Of a stretch of DNA of 22,239 bases, positions 1-6,803 are shown one piece after another. Each line of letters starts with the position of its first letter. Position 1 is the first letter of the stretch. This DNA comes from an uncultured Collinsella sp. (GTDB taxonomy: Bacteria; Actinomycetota; Coriobacteriia; Coriobacteriales; Coriobacteriaceae), in the NCBI GenBank assembly GCA_900550185.1, contig URRN01000010.1:1-22239 (forward strand), in the 5' to 3' direction. Both the position numbers and the translations under genes were made by a program. A model generated the notes under the pieces. The model was not told the DNA's origin. It made no database searches and saw nothing but the letters and a program-made list of their open reading frames with translations.

Positions 1-466
1 CACGGTAGGCGTCAAACGGCACAAAGATGTTCTCCTCAAATATGGGCTCGCCGTCGGCCGTACGCACGCGCTTGATATGGAGCAGCAGCGCATCCTTCTG
101 CAGGCCAAAGAACTCCATCTCGTTTTGGCGCGCCGGCACAATCTGGCGATCGACCACATGTGCACCGGCCTTCATGCCGTTGTTGGAACACAGCGCGGTA
201 AACGTCTGCAGCGTCGAGGCATGGAACTGACGATTGATGTGCGGCGTGGAAACAAAGGTGCCGCGGCCCTGTTGCTTAACCAGGTAGCCATCGGAGCACA
301 ACTCCTCGACGGCGCGACGCACCGTAATTCGGCTCACGTCGTACTGCTCGGCAAGCTCGAGCTCGGACGGAATACGCTCCTTGGGTGCATAAACACCTTT
401 CTCGATCGCATCTTTGATTTCATCGTAAATCTGCTGGTAAAGCGGTGCATTTTTGGGTGCAGGCAT
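1..466 (-). CDS. GntR-family transcriptional regulator with UTRA domain (3' end off the window)
   Basis: DNA-binding repressor of the GntR/HutC type. The visible 155 residues begin MPAPKNAPLYQQIYDEI and contain a complete winged helix-turn-helix (residues about 5-73, with PSELELAEQYDVSRITVRRA and the wing QQGRGTFV). The start of the ligand-binding UTRA domain follows (about 80-155). The C-terminal third of the usual ~240 residues lies beyond base 1. Start chosen at 466 because AAGAG lies a few bases upstream and the family N-terminus begins there. A palindromic ACGT-N5-ACGT site lies 38-50 bp upstream of the start, and like sites precede the PTS operon and the EamA gene. It is therefore inferred to regulate itself and the Amadori-type locus at 2836-7886. 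UTRA proteins usually bind a phosphorylated sugar or similar inducer; the ligand here is unknown. Confidence 0.93.
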   Translation of the reverse strand, partial: MPAPKNAPLYQQIYDEIKDAIEKGVYAPKERIPSELELAEQYDVSRITVRRAVEELCSDGYLVKQQGRGTFVSTPHINRQFHASTLQTFTALCSNNGMKAGAHVVDRQIVPARQNEMEFFGLQKDALLLHIKRVRTADGEPIFEENIFVPFDAYR

Positions 467-497
467 ATCTGATCACTCTTATCGAAATATCGAAATA

Positions 498-520
498 ACT
501 AATACGTATATAACGTCTAG
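498..520. promoter_or_regulatory. Putative GntR operator overlapping the promoter of the left-edge regulator
   Basis: ACGT (504-507), five bases, ACGT (513-516) form an inverted repeat. On the minus strand a TATATA hexamer (512-507) sits inside it, so binding would occlude a -10 element. The stretch GTATATAACGTCTA is shared, with one difference, by the site at 7924-7943 read on the minus strand. The site is seen in sequence; its use by the adjacent GntR protein is inference. Confidence 0.55.
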
Positions 521-555
521 TTTCATGTTACCTCATATTGATAAAACGATACACC

Positions 556-603
556 CCACCTACCAAAAAGCGACAGCTTCATTTTGGTAGGTTTTATCTG
601 GGC
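556..603. repeat. GGGAC-type palindromic repeat, copy 1 (diverged loop)
   Basis: A perfect 11-bp stem ACCTACCAAAA (558-568) / TTTTGGTAGGT (582-592) encloses a loop containing GCGACAGCTTC. It is followed by TTTATCTGGG. The same sequence with a few changes recurs at 2691-2741, and a partial copy lies at 10162-10198. It occupies the gap between the left-edge regulator and the YitT gene. No coding potential is seen. Confidence 0.75.
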
Positions 604-611
604 AAACGAAG

Positions 612-643
612 GCCTCCCGAAAGCAGCGAGGCTTTCGGGAGGC
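612..643 (-). terminator. Hairpin downstream of the YitT gene
   Basis: A perfect 13-bp stem GCCTCCCGAAAGC (612-624) / GCTTTCGGGAGGC (631-643) has a 6-base loop. It starts 43 bp past the YitT stop codon. On the minus strand only a weak T-rich tract (TTCGTTT) follows, so it is a likely but not textbook intrinsic terminator. Confidence 0.6.
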
Positions 644-686
644 TCAAGCGGACAGGATTGCGCCGTGCCGGCAAAATGCCAATACC

Positions 687-1694
687 CTACTTGCCGTCGT
701 CCTGCTGCAAACTGTCCTGCTCGCTGAGGCGCGCCTGCCTGCTGGCCATGCGCGCGGGCTTGTCGGGATCGGGTACGGCCGTGGGCATGGGCTCGTCGAC
801 ATGACCGCCCCACCAGCCGCCCACAAAGTTGAGCGTGTGGAACACGTTGATCACGGCGCCGGGATCAATGTCGCACACCAGCTTGATAATGTCCTGGCTC
901 TCGTAGGTCGATACAACGGCGTGCAGCAGGTACATCTTCTCGCGGCTGTATCCGCCAATGACCTCGGCGCAGCTAATGCCGTGCTGAAAATGGTCAACAT
1001 AGGCGGTCATGACCTCGTCTGCCTTGCGCGTCGTGATCTGCAGCGTCACGCGGTCGTAGCGACGATAGAAACTGTCGATGGTCTTGGTCGAAATAAACTG
1101 GAACACGATGGAGTACGCCGCCTTGTCCCAGCCAAACATAAAGCCAAAGATCGCCAGGATAAAGCAGTTGAAACCAAAGATGACGCCCCAGATGGTCTTG
1201 CCCGTGTGATTGGAAACCCACAGCGCGATAAAGTCGGTGCCGCCGGTGGATGCGCCGGATTTAAGCGCGATGGCAGCGCCCAGACCCGAGACCACGCCGC
1301 CAAAAATGATGAGCATAATCTTGTCGCCCAAAAACGGGGCAAAGTGAAAGATGTTGAGGAACAGCGATGAGAGCACAACCTGCATCATCGAGAAGATGAC
1401 GAAGCGCTTGCTGATGCCGCTCCAGCATAGGAGCGCCACGGGGATGTTGAGCGCGAGCATACCGAGCGAGATGTCGATGTGAACGCCGCCGAGCGAGGTA
1501 ACGCGATCGAGCAGGACCGCGACGCCGGTGAGACCGCTCGGAAGCAGGTCGGCGGGCTGGATGAACGCCTGGATCAGAAATGTCTGGAGAACGGCAGAAA
1601 TTGTGACCGCCACGGCAGTAATGGCACGGCGGACGATGGTGAGGCGGCCGAGCATGAGCACGCGGTCCGTGAGCTGGTCGATGGCGTTCGCCAC
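687..1694 (-). CDS. YitT family membrane protein (YitT_membrane + DUF2179)
   Basis: Integral membrane protein of the YitT/DUF161 family, whose transport or signalling role is not established. About five hydrophobic segments lie between residues 20 and 200, including the family stretches FLIQAFIQPADLLPSGLTG and SGASTGGTDFIALW. A soluble C-terminal DUF2179 domain (about 215-305) has the typical VTLQITTRKADEV start and HGISCAEVIGGYS. A charged tail of about 30 residues (PMPTAVPDPDKPARMASRQA) extends past DUF2179. Start is GTG at 1694 with AAAGGAG five bases upstream; length 335 aa is slightly long for the family because of the tail. Nothing links it to the neighbouring sugar genes. Confidence 0.93.
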   Translation of the reverse strand: MANAIDQLTDRVLMLGRLTIVRRAITAVAVTISAVLQTFLIQAFIQPADLLPSGLTGVAVLLDRVTSLGGVHIDISLGMLALNIPVALLCWSGISKRFVIFSMMQVVLSSLFLNIFHFAPFLGDKIMLIIFGGVVSGLGAAIALKSGASTGGTDFIALWVSNHTGKTIWGVIFGFNCFILAIFGFMFGWDKAAYSIVFQFISTKTIDSFYRRYDRVTLQITTRKADEVMTAYVDHFQHGISCAEVIGGYSREKMYLLHAVVSTYESQDIIKLVCDIDPGAVINVFHTLNFVGGWWGGHVDEPMPTAVPDPDKPARMASRQARLSEQDSLQQDDGK

Positions 1695-1833
1695 GCAGGC
1701 TCCTTTCGAAGGCAGATGTAGTTGTGGGGCATGCCCGCGATTGTAGCATGGAGCGTGCGGGGGCGCTTCAATTCACCCTCCCTCGACAACCAAAGCGGGA
1801 CCAGCAACCCCCACGACCAAAGGCCCAAATTAC

Positions 1834-1952
1834 AAGTGAGTAGACTTTTTACGATCTGCCGAGCACACCCAAAACCGCCACCCCTGTGACCTGCGGTTTT
1901 ACAAAGGAAGATATGCATTGTGCTTGGCCTGCGCCAAAAAGTCTACTCACTT
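1834..1952. repeat. 119-bp nested inverted repeat in the YitT-HAD intergenic region
   Basis: The ends are a perfect 17-bp inverted repeat: AAGTGAGTAGACTTTTT (1834-1850) and AAAAAGTCTACTCACTT (1936-1952). Inside, GCCGAGCACA (1858-1867) pairs with TGTGCTTGGC (1919-1928) with one mismatch. AAAACCGC (1871-1878) pairs with GCGGTTTT (1893-1900). The outer two stems share one axis. It could be a miniature mobile element or a structured transcript. The rest of the 355-bp gap (1695-2049) shows no gene. Confidence 0.75.
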
Positions 1953-2049
1953 AGCCCGAATCGAAGCCAAACGGATCAAAATCGAAACCAAATTGAGCCA
2001 GTCCACCGCAAAAAACGTTTGAACCCGTGCTTCTCGCGGCGGATTGACA

Positions 2050-2679
2050 CTACAAAGCGGCCAAAATGTCGGTCAGATTATCGATAACGGCATCGGCTCG
2101 CGATTGATCGAGGTTGACGCCCTCGTGCGGACGCAGCGCCAGGACTCGGGCGCCGGAGCGCTTGCCAGCCTCGATCCCCAAAGGCGAATCCTCGATAACC
2201 AGGCACTCGGCAGACTCCACCCCCAGCGCCTCCATGGCACGCAGGTAGATCTCGGGGTCGGGCTTAAACGCACTGCACTCGTGACCGCTGATGGTGTAGT
2301 CCAGCACGTCGGCGATACCGGCGATCTCCACCAGCTCGTCGATCAGCTCGCGATAGGACGAGCTCGCGATGGCGCACATCACGCCGCGCTCGTGCAGCTC
2401 ACGCATCACCGGCTCCGTCTGCTCGTTGAGCAGCTCGGCATACGGAACGGGGTGGTCCGGGCTGTAGGCCTGCTTGTACTCCACGCGCAGACGCTCGCGC
2501 AGCTCAACATCGTCGGGCACCAGCGCCTCCCAAATGGCAGGCTCGTTAGACCCCGAAAGATCGGGGATCTCGTCAAAGTGGAACCCCTTCTCTTCCATAA
2601 ACGCCACGCGACGACGGTTGTAGAACCACTCGGTATCGACCAGCACGCCGTCCATATCAAACAGCACCGCTTTGATCAT
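2050..2679 (-). CDS. HAD superfamily hydrolase, subfamily IA (beta-phosphoglucomutase-like)
   Basis: Soluble 209-residue haloacid-dehalogenase-fold phosphatase or phosphomutase. All catalytic motifs are visible: DMDG nucleophile loop (Asp8, Asp10), SSS motif II (106-108), Lys139 in AFKPDPEIY, and the Mg-binding IEDSPLG (Glu163-Asp164). A helical cap domain lies between residues 15 and 85. Start chosen at ATG 2679 because GGGAGGAG sits about six bases upstream; the ATG at 2685 directly abuts that site and is less likely. A GGGAC-type repeat begins immediately upstream of the ribosome binding site. Substrate cannot be told; a sugar phosphate or sugar-phosphate mutase reaction is plausible next to a sugar locus, but the terminator at 2770-2802 separates it from the PTS operon. 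Confidence 0.92.
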   Translation of the reverse strand: MIKAVLFDMDGVLVDTEWFYNRRRVAFMEEKGFHFDEIPDLSGSNEPAIWEALVPDDVELRERLRVEYKQAYSPDHPVPYAELLNEQTEPVMRELHERGVMCAIASSSYRELIDELVEIAGIADVLDYTISGHECSAFKPDPEIYLRAMEALGVESAECLVIEDSPLGIEAGKRSGARVLALRPHEGVNLDQSRADAVIDNLTDILAAL

Positions 2680-2690
2680 ACGCATCTCCT

Positions 2691-2741
2691 CCCACCTGCC
2701 AAAAAGGGACAGGTTTATTTTGGTAGGTTTTATCTGGGGTT
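2691..2741. repeat. GGGAC-type palindromic repeat, copy 2
   Basis: ACCTGCCAAAA (2694-2704) and TTTTGGTAGGT (2718-2728) form an 11-bp stem with one G-T pair around AGGGACAGGTTTA. Flanks CCC on the left and TTTATCTGGG on the right match copy 1 at 556-603. It sits in the leader of the HAD gene, touching its Shine-Dalgarno region. Confidence 0.8.
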
Positions 2742-2769
2742 TTGCGGCGCGACAGACACGCCCCCAAAG

Positions 2770-2802
2770 CAAAAAGGGGACGGGGCACAAACCCCATCCC
2801 CT
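2770..2802 (-). terminator. Intrinsic terminator of the PTS/deglycase operon
   Basis: On the minus strand AGGGGATGGGG pairs with CCCCGTCCCCT (one G-U pair) over a 6-base loop and is followed directly by TTTTT (2774-2770). It lies 34 bp past the stop codon of the SIS gene at 2836, and is the best rho-independent terminator in the window. Confidence 0.8.
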
Positions 2803-2819
2803 CTCAATCAACCCGTAAG

Positions 2820-2839
2820 GTCTACTTACTTGTGATTAG
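2820..2839. repeat. Solo fragment related to the 1834-1952 inverted-repeat arm
   Basis: GTCTACTTACTTGTGATTAG matches, at 17 of 20 positions, the reverse complement of the left arm plus outer flank of the 1834-1952 element. It overlaps the stop codon of the SIS gene (2836-2838). Confidence 0.45.
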
Positions 2840-3819
2840 TAGGAAAGCTTCCACATGTAGCGACGCATGGTCAGCGGGTGCTGGCGGGCCTCGGCGATCT
2901 GGTTGCCGTACTCACGCATAACGGCGAGGTGCAGCAGCGGGTTGAAGTAGGTGAGGACGCTAGCCGGCACAGCGTCGGCCAGGCCGTAGTCCTTGGAGTC
3001 AATCAGAGCGACCTTGGCACCCATACGCTGCAGGAAGGTGAGGGCACGAGCGTCCATCGGACGGGTAGCACCGTCGGACATGAGGAAGACGTAGGGCTTA
3101 CCCTCGGTGGAAACCTCGAACGGGCCGTGGAAGTACTCGCCGGTGTTGTAGGAGGCGGCGTCGATCCACTGCATCTCGGTGAACAGGAAGGCGGCGTTAG
3201 AATAAGCCATCTTCTCGGAGGCACCGGAGGCCATGAAGTAGATCATCTTGTCGTCCTTGAAGTCCTGAGCGAACTGCTTGGCCAGGCCCTTGGCAGACTG
3301 AGCAGCGTTCTCGATCAGCTCGAAGATGTTGTTGAGGCCGGTGATCATGTCCTCGTAGTGATCATAGCCCTCGGTCTGCTGAAGGATCTCGAGAGCAAGA
3401 GCGATGGCGTAGGCGGGCTTCTCGGCCTTGGCAGCATAGTTGGCATGGAAGCCGTGAACGATGACGTGGTCGGCCTCGACGGTCAGAGCGGAGCCAGCCT
3501 TGTTGGTGAGGGAGACGACCGGGCAGTTGTGCTTCTTGGCGGTCTTGTTGGCCTCGACGGTCTCGGGCGTGGAGCCACCGAGGGAGCAGGTGATCACGAA
3601 GGTGTGCTCGTTGACCCAGGAAGGCGTGTCGTAGTTGAACTCGTTAGCGGTGAAGATCTGAACGTTCAGCTTGTCCGTGTTGTTGGCCAGGAAGTACTTG
3701 GCGGGGTACAGGTCGGACATGGAGGCACCGCAGCCGACGAAGGCGACGCTGTGGATCTCGTGGTTGGACAGGACGTCAGCGACGATCTGCTTAGGGAGGT
3801 TAAGGTCGATCTCGTACAT
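2836..3819 (-). CDS. SIS-domain sugar-phosphate deglycase/isomerase (FrlB/GfrF/AgaS-like), first paralogue
   Basis: Cytosolic 327-residue protein with two SIS domains (about 15-155 and 185-320). The family includes fructoselysine-6-phosphate deglycase (FrlB), glucoselysine-6-phosphate deglycase and AgaS. First SIS: FVGCGAS and the phosphate loop CSLGGSTPETV. Second SIS: Glu215 (in LFTEMQW) and His231 (in GEYFHGPFEV) are 16 residues apart, as Glu488/His504 are in GlmS and the catalytic pair is in FraB/FrlB. The C-terminus MRRYMWKLSY resembles the FrlB ending and is nearly identical to that of the paralogue at 8242-9234. Start ATG 3819 has AAAGGA nine bases upstream; the in-frame ATG at 3828 is almost on top of that site. 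It is the last gene of the PTS operon, so it probably cleaves the phosphorylated PTS product. Galactosamine-type AgaS is the main alternative. Confidence 0.87.
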   Translation of the reverse strand: MYEIDLNLPKQIVADVLSNHEIHSVAFVGCGASMSDLYPAKYFLANNTDKLNVQIFTANEFNYDTPSWVNEHTFVITCSLGGSTPETVEANKTAKKHNCPVVSLTNKAGSALTVEADHVIVHGFHANYAAKAEKPAYAIALALEILQQTEGYDHYEDMITGLNNIFELIENAAQSAKGLAKQFAQDFKDDKMIYFMASGASEKMAYSNAAFLFTEMQWIDAASYNTGEYFHGPFEVSTEGKPYVFLMSDGATRPMDARALTFLQRMGAKVALIDSKDYGLADAVPASVLTYFNPLLHLAVMREYGNQIAEARQHPLTMRRYMWKLSY

Positions 3820-3910
3820 CTGACACATTCCTTTCAATTATTTGCGGCGCCACATTGCCGGGCGCTCGCAGGGTTACCGTGATTTGGACCGAGTCGCCGG
3901 TCCGTTGAGG

Positions 3911-3941
3911 ATGTGTCAAAGGAACTGTCCCTTTGACACAT
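3911..3941. repeat. GGGAC-type palindromic repeat with a TGTGTCAAA stem
   Basis: A perfect 12-bp stem ATGTGTCAAAGG (3911-3922) / CCTTTGACACAT (3930-3941) has a 7-base loop. On the minus strand the centre reads GGGACAGTTCC, matching the centre of the repeats at 556, 2691 and 10162, although the stem sequence is unrelated. It lies between the EIID and SIS genes. Confidence 0.75.
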
Positions 3942-3953
3942 TTAGGGATGGAA

Positions 3954-3984
3954 GCCTGCCTGGGGTATGGGATGCCAGGCAGGC
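3954..3984. other. Second hairpin in the EIID-SIS intercistronic gap
   Basis: Perfect 10-bp GC-rich stem GCCTGCCTGG (3954-3963) / CCAGGCAGGC (3975-3984), 35 bp past the EIID stop codon on the minus strand. No T-tract follows, so it may act as an mRNA 3'-end stabiliser or processing site rather than a strong terminator. Confidence 0.55.
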
Positions 3985-4018
3985 CCCCGGGGGAAAGCGG
4001 TTAGGCGCTTAGTCGCGA

Positions 4019-4852
4019 CTAGGCAAGGATGCCGACCGCGGAGAGGGCGATGCCGCCCACAATGGCGATCACGAGAAGCCAACCGGTGTTGACGTTCTTC
4101 TTGATGAGCCAGTACATAAGGCCGGTGAGGCCAAGGGAGATCATCTGGGGCATCATGCTGTCCAGGATGTCCTGGATCACGACGGTGCCGTCAGCGAACT
4201 GCAGCGGGGTGGTGGCGCCGATCAGCGTGGCGATCATGCCGCCCACGGACATAAGACCCACGATGCCGCAGACATACATGAGCTTCTCCATGAGGTCGCC
4301 GCCCTGAAGCTTGCTCAGGTACTCGTGGCCGCCCTGATAGCCCATCTTGGCTGCGAACCAAGTGATCAGCACAGAGGGGACGATGGAGATGAGCATGGCC
4401 AGGATCGGGCCCATGATGGAGCCCTGCTGAGCCAGCTGAACGCCCAGGCCAAAGGCGATAACGCGGATGGTGCCCTGGAAGAAGGAGTCACCGATGCCGG
4501 AAAGCGGGCCCATAAGGGAGGTCTTGACCGCGTTAATCGAATCGGGGTTGAAGTTCTCGGGATCCTTGGCGTACTCCTCCTCCATGGAGGCGGCGAGGCC
4601 CAGGATGAAAGCGCTCGTCTGCGGGGTGCAGTTGTAGAACGCCATGTGACGGTGGTAAGCCTCTTTCTTAGCAGCGAGCTGCTTGGGGTCGGACTCGTCC
4701 GGATAGAGGCGATCGAGCGTGGGAACCATGCCGTAGAGGAAGCCCATGTTCATCTGACGCTCGTAGTTCCAAGAGGCCTGGATGGCCCAGGAGCGCCAGA
4801 AGAACTGGCTGACCTTCTTGTTCAGGGACACGTCCTTGGTTGCGGTTGCCAT
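4019..4852 (-). CDS. PTS mannose-family EIID component
   Basis: Membrane subunit of a mannose-type phosphotransferase permease, working with EIIC to move the sugar. 277 residues; the N-terminal half carries the family pattern FFWRSWAIQASWNYERQMNMG, then ASMEEEYA and VKTSLMGPLSGIGDSFFQGT. Hydrophobic segments follow near 130-180, 200-225 and at the C-terminus (WLLVIAIVGGIALSAVGILA). ATG at 4852 has AAGGAGG about eight bases upstream, located in the 13-bp gap to the EIIC stop codon, so the two genes are almost certainly co-transcribed. A longer in-frame reading up to 4969 lies inside the EIIC gene and is not needed. Substrate cannot be read from EIID itself. Confidence 0.96.
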   Translation of the reverse strand: MATATKDVSLNKKVSQFFWRSWAIQASWNYERQMNMGFLYGMVPTLDRLYPDESDPKQLAAKKEAYHRHMAFYNCTPQTSAFILGLAASMEEEYAKDPENFNPDSINAVKTSLMGPLSGIGDSFFQGTIRVIAFGLGVQLAQQGSIMGPILAMLISIVPSVLITWFAAKMGYQGGHEYLSKLQGGDLMEKLMYVCGIVGLMSVGGMIATLIGATTPLQFADGTVVIQDILDSMMPQMISLGLTGLMYWLIKKNVNTGWLLVIAIVGGIALSAVGILA

Positions 4853-4865
4853 AGTGTGTTCCTCC

Positions 4866-5660
4866 TTAGTCTTCGTCGTCTTCGAGCGGATCGTAGTCGG
4901 AATCGACACCGGCGGCTGCATGGGAACCGTTGAACTTGAAGCCCATGAAGACGACAGCCAGGCACACACCGATCAGAGCGACCGCGATGACGGACAGGTT
5001 GAGGTAAGCGGCGAGCAGGAAACCGATGAACAGGAACGGAGTCATACCCTTCTTGATCATCATGGTGAGCAGCAGGGCCAAGCCGTAGGCAGTCATGATC
5101 TTGGTCGAAACGTTAAGACCAGTGGACAGCCACTCGGGAACCATGTTGACGATGGCCTGAACCAGGTCGGTGCCAACAAAGACGGCGAGGAAAATCGGCA
5201 GGAAGTACATGATGGCGTACAAACCGGAGCCGGCGCAGATGTGCATACGGTAGGCGGTCTTGAACTTTCCGTTATCAATCGCGCTATCTGCCACATGGGT
5301 GAGGACGGCGATGATGGAACGGAACACGATGCCGAGGAGCTGACCCAGGACGGCGACCGGGATGGCGATCGTCATGGCGGTCTCGGCGGAAGCATCGGTC
5401 AGGCACGCAAAGGCAGCGGCCACGATGCCGCCCAGGACCATATCGGGCGGAACGGCGGCGCCGACCTGCACCAGGCCCATGGACACGAGCTCGACGGCGG
5501 CACCGACGGCAAGGCCGGTGGGCACATCGCCCAGCAGCAGACCGACGAGCGTAGCGCCAACGAGGGGCTGCTCGAAGTTAAGACGACCGAGCAGGCGGGA
5601 GTCCCACATGCAGAACACGCCGACGAGGCCGACGAGCACCGCACTGATGAACGTATTCAT
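4866..5660 (-). CDS. PTS mannose/sorbose-family EIIC component
   Basis: Polytopic permease subunit of the PTS; 264 residues, with about seven hydrophobic segments. The family segment RLNFEQPLVGATLVGLLLGD and GAAVELVSMGLVQVGAAVPP near the N-terminus identify it. An unusually acidic, probably disordered tail ends the protein (VDSDYDPLEDDED). Start ATG 5660 with AAAGGAG seven bases upstream, 36 bp after the EIIAB stop. It sits in the order EIIAB-EIIC-EIID-SIS on the minus strand, as one operon. Confidence 0.96.
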   Translation of the reverse strand: MNTFISAVLVGLVGVFCMWDSRLLGRLNFEQPLVGATLVGLLLGDVPTGLAVGAAVELVSMGLVQVGAAVPPDMVLGGIVAAAFACLTDASAETAMTIAIPVAVLGQLLGIVFRSIIAVLTHVADSAIDNGKFKTAYRMHICAGSGLYAIMYFLPIFLAVFVGTDLVQAIVNMVPEWLSTGLNVSTKIMTAYGLALLLTMMIKKGMTPFLFIGFLLAAYLNLSVIAVALIGVCLAVVFMGFKFNGSHAAAGVDSDYDPLEDDED

Positions 5661-5696
5661 ACCCTTCTCCTTTCAGTCAGGCAAAAGCCTGGTTGA

Positions 5697-6620
5697 TTAC
5701 AGCTTGGCGTCGATGTCGACGCTCTGATACGTAGGGGTCTGCTGGACATAGAGCTTGATGCCCATGTCGAGCAGCTGGTTGACGTCGGCCTTCTGGGTGG
5801 CGTCGAGGAAGACGGAGCTGTCCTTGCCGCCAATCTGATCGGCACCGTCGTGGTTGGCGGTGGCGCCCAGGTTGATGGCGTCGAGCTTGTAGCCCTGGCA
5901 GAACTGCAGCATCTCGGCCGTGTTGCCAAAGACGAACATGACGCGCTCGCCGAGGGTGTTGAGCTTGTCCATCTTGGCGAGGGCACGCTCGACGGTGAAG
6001 ACGTTCAGGCGCACGCCCTGGGGCTTGGCCAGCTTAAGAGCGCCCTTCTTGATGTCATCGTTGGCGGCAACGTTGTCGACGACGATGATGCGCTCGGCCT
6101 GAACCTTGGTGGTCCAGGTAAAGACGACCTGGCCGTGCAGCAGACGGTAGTCAAGACGTGCGAGGACGATCTTGGCGGGACCGGAGCTGTGACGGAACGC
6201 CTTGGCCTTCTTGGCGGGAGCCGTGGCAGCCTCGACCGGTGCGTTGGGGTTGGTCAGACCGGTGCGGGCCTCGTTGATGAGGGCTGCGAGCTCGGCACCC
6301 TTGACGGGGACGGGGCTCATAGCGAGTGTGAGCGCCAGCGGGATGTTGAAACCGCTGACAACCGTGAACTTCGTGCCGTTCTTGGAAAGCTCGACCATGT
6401 TGTTGTTGACCGAGCTGCCGAGCATATCGGTCAGCACATAGACGGTGTCGTCCGCGTTGAACGTGGCGATCATGGCGTCCACCTTATCGGTGATGGGCTC
6501 CTTGTCGTCACGAGCAAGCGACACGACGTGGACGTTCGACACGTCGCCGAGAACCATCTCGAGCGTGTCTTTGGCGCCTGCGGCCAGGCCGCCATGAGAT
6601 GCGAGAATGATCTGATTCAT
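5697..6620 (-). CDS. PTS mannose-family EIIAB fusion protein
   Basis: Cytosolic phosphoryl carrier: EI and HPr (not in this window) phosphorylate the EIIA domain, which passes the phosphate to EIIB and then to the incoming sugar. EIIA spans about residues 1-120, with the phospho-His9 in ASHGGLAAG. An Ala/Pro/Lys linker (about 126-145) joins EIIB (about 148-307), with phospho-His162 in LDYRLLHGQV. 307 residues, ManX-type fusion; in the Salmonella gfr system the domains are separate proteins. Start ATG 6620 is preceded by AAGGAGGAGG. It is first in the operon; a TATAAT at 6652-6647 lies inside a GntR-type operator just upstream. Confidence 0.95.
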   Translation of the reverse strand: MNQIILASHGGLAAGAKDTLEMVLGDVSNVHVVSLARDDKEPITDKVDAMIATFNADDTVYVLTDMLGSSVNNNMVELSKNGTKFTVVSGFNIPLALTLAMSPVPVKGAELAALINEARTGLTNPNAPVEAATAPAKKAKAFRHSSGPAKIVLARLDYRLLHGQVVFTWTTKVQAERIIVVDNVAANDDIKKGALKLAKPQGVRLNVFTVERALAKMDKLNTLGERVMFVFGNTAEMLQFCQGYKLDAINLGATANHDGADQIGGKDSSVFLDATQKADVNQLLDMGIKLYVQQTPTYQSVDIDAKL

Positions 6621-6646
6621 CTTGCCTCCTCCTTTTCGTTATGGTC

Positions 6647-6667
6647 ATTATAACGTCTTATACGTTG
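6647..6667 (-). promoter_or_regulatory. PTS operon -10 element overlapped by a GntR-type operator
   Basis: AACGT (6652-6656), CTTAT, ACGTT (6662-6666) is a perfect inverted repeat. TATAAT on the minus strand (6652-6647) overlaps its edge. The expected transcription start is near 6640, with the ATG at 6620. No convincing -35 is seen, which suggests a weak or activated promoter. A looser pair, ACGT-N7-ACGT, lies at 6729-6743. Confidence 0.6.
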
Positions 6668-6690
6668 CTTATATTGCTAATTAGTATAAA

Positions 6691-6725
6691 GACCGTTCGC
6701 GGGTGAAAATCGACCGTTGACGGGT
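6691..6725. promoter_or_regulatory. Direct repeats 21 bp apart upstream of the PTS promoter
   Basis: GACCGTTCGCGGGT (6691-6704) and GACCGTTGACGGGT (6712-6725) match at 12 of 14 positions. They are exactly 21 bp apart, two helical turns, about 40-75 bp upstream of the TATAAT. They look like a binding site for an activator or second regulator. Function is inference. Confidence 0.4.
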
Positions 6726-6803
6726 TTAACGTACTTGAAACGTTGGGGCCGGGTAGGCCGGCGCTGGCTGGATAACCCGAGGTCAGACCCTGCGCGCAAT
6801 CCT

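Noticed and set aside
1574..1918. 114-codon minus-strand frame over the YitT start and the nested inverted repeat
   Set aside because: Frame conflicts with YitT and most of it is repeat sequence; no ribosome binding site or similarity.
2878..3882. 334-codon plus-strand frame opposite the first SIS gene, and a similar one at 8287-9261 opposite the second
   Set aside because: Both are Gly/Val/Leu-rich shadows of paralogous genes with the same codon bias. The minus-strand proteins carry SIS motifs.
4853..4969. N-terminal extension of EIID up to 4969
   Set aside because: The extension lies within the EIIC reading frame, is Ser/Thr/Pro-rich and unlike EIID proteins. ATG 4852 has a strong ribosome binding site and the family N-terminus.
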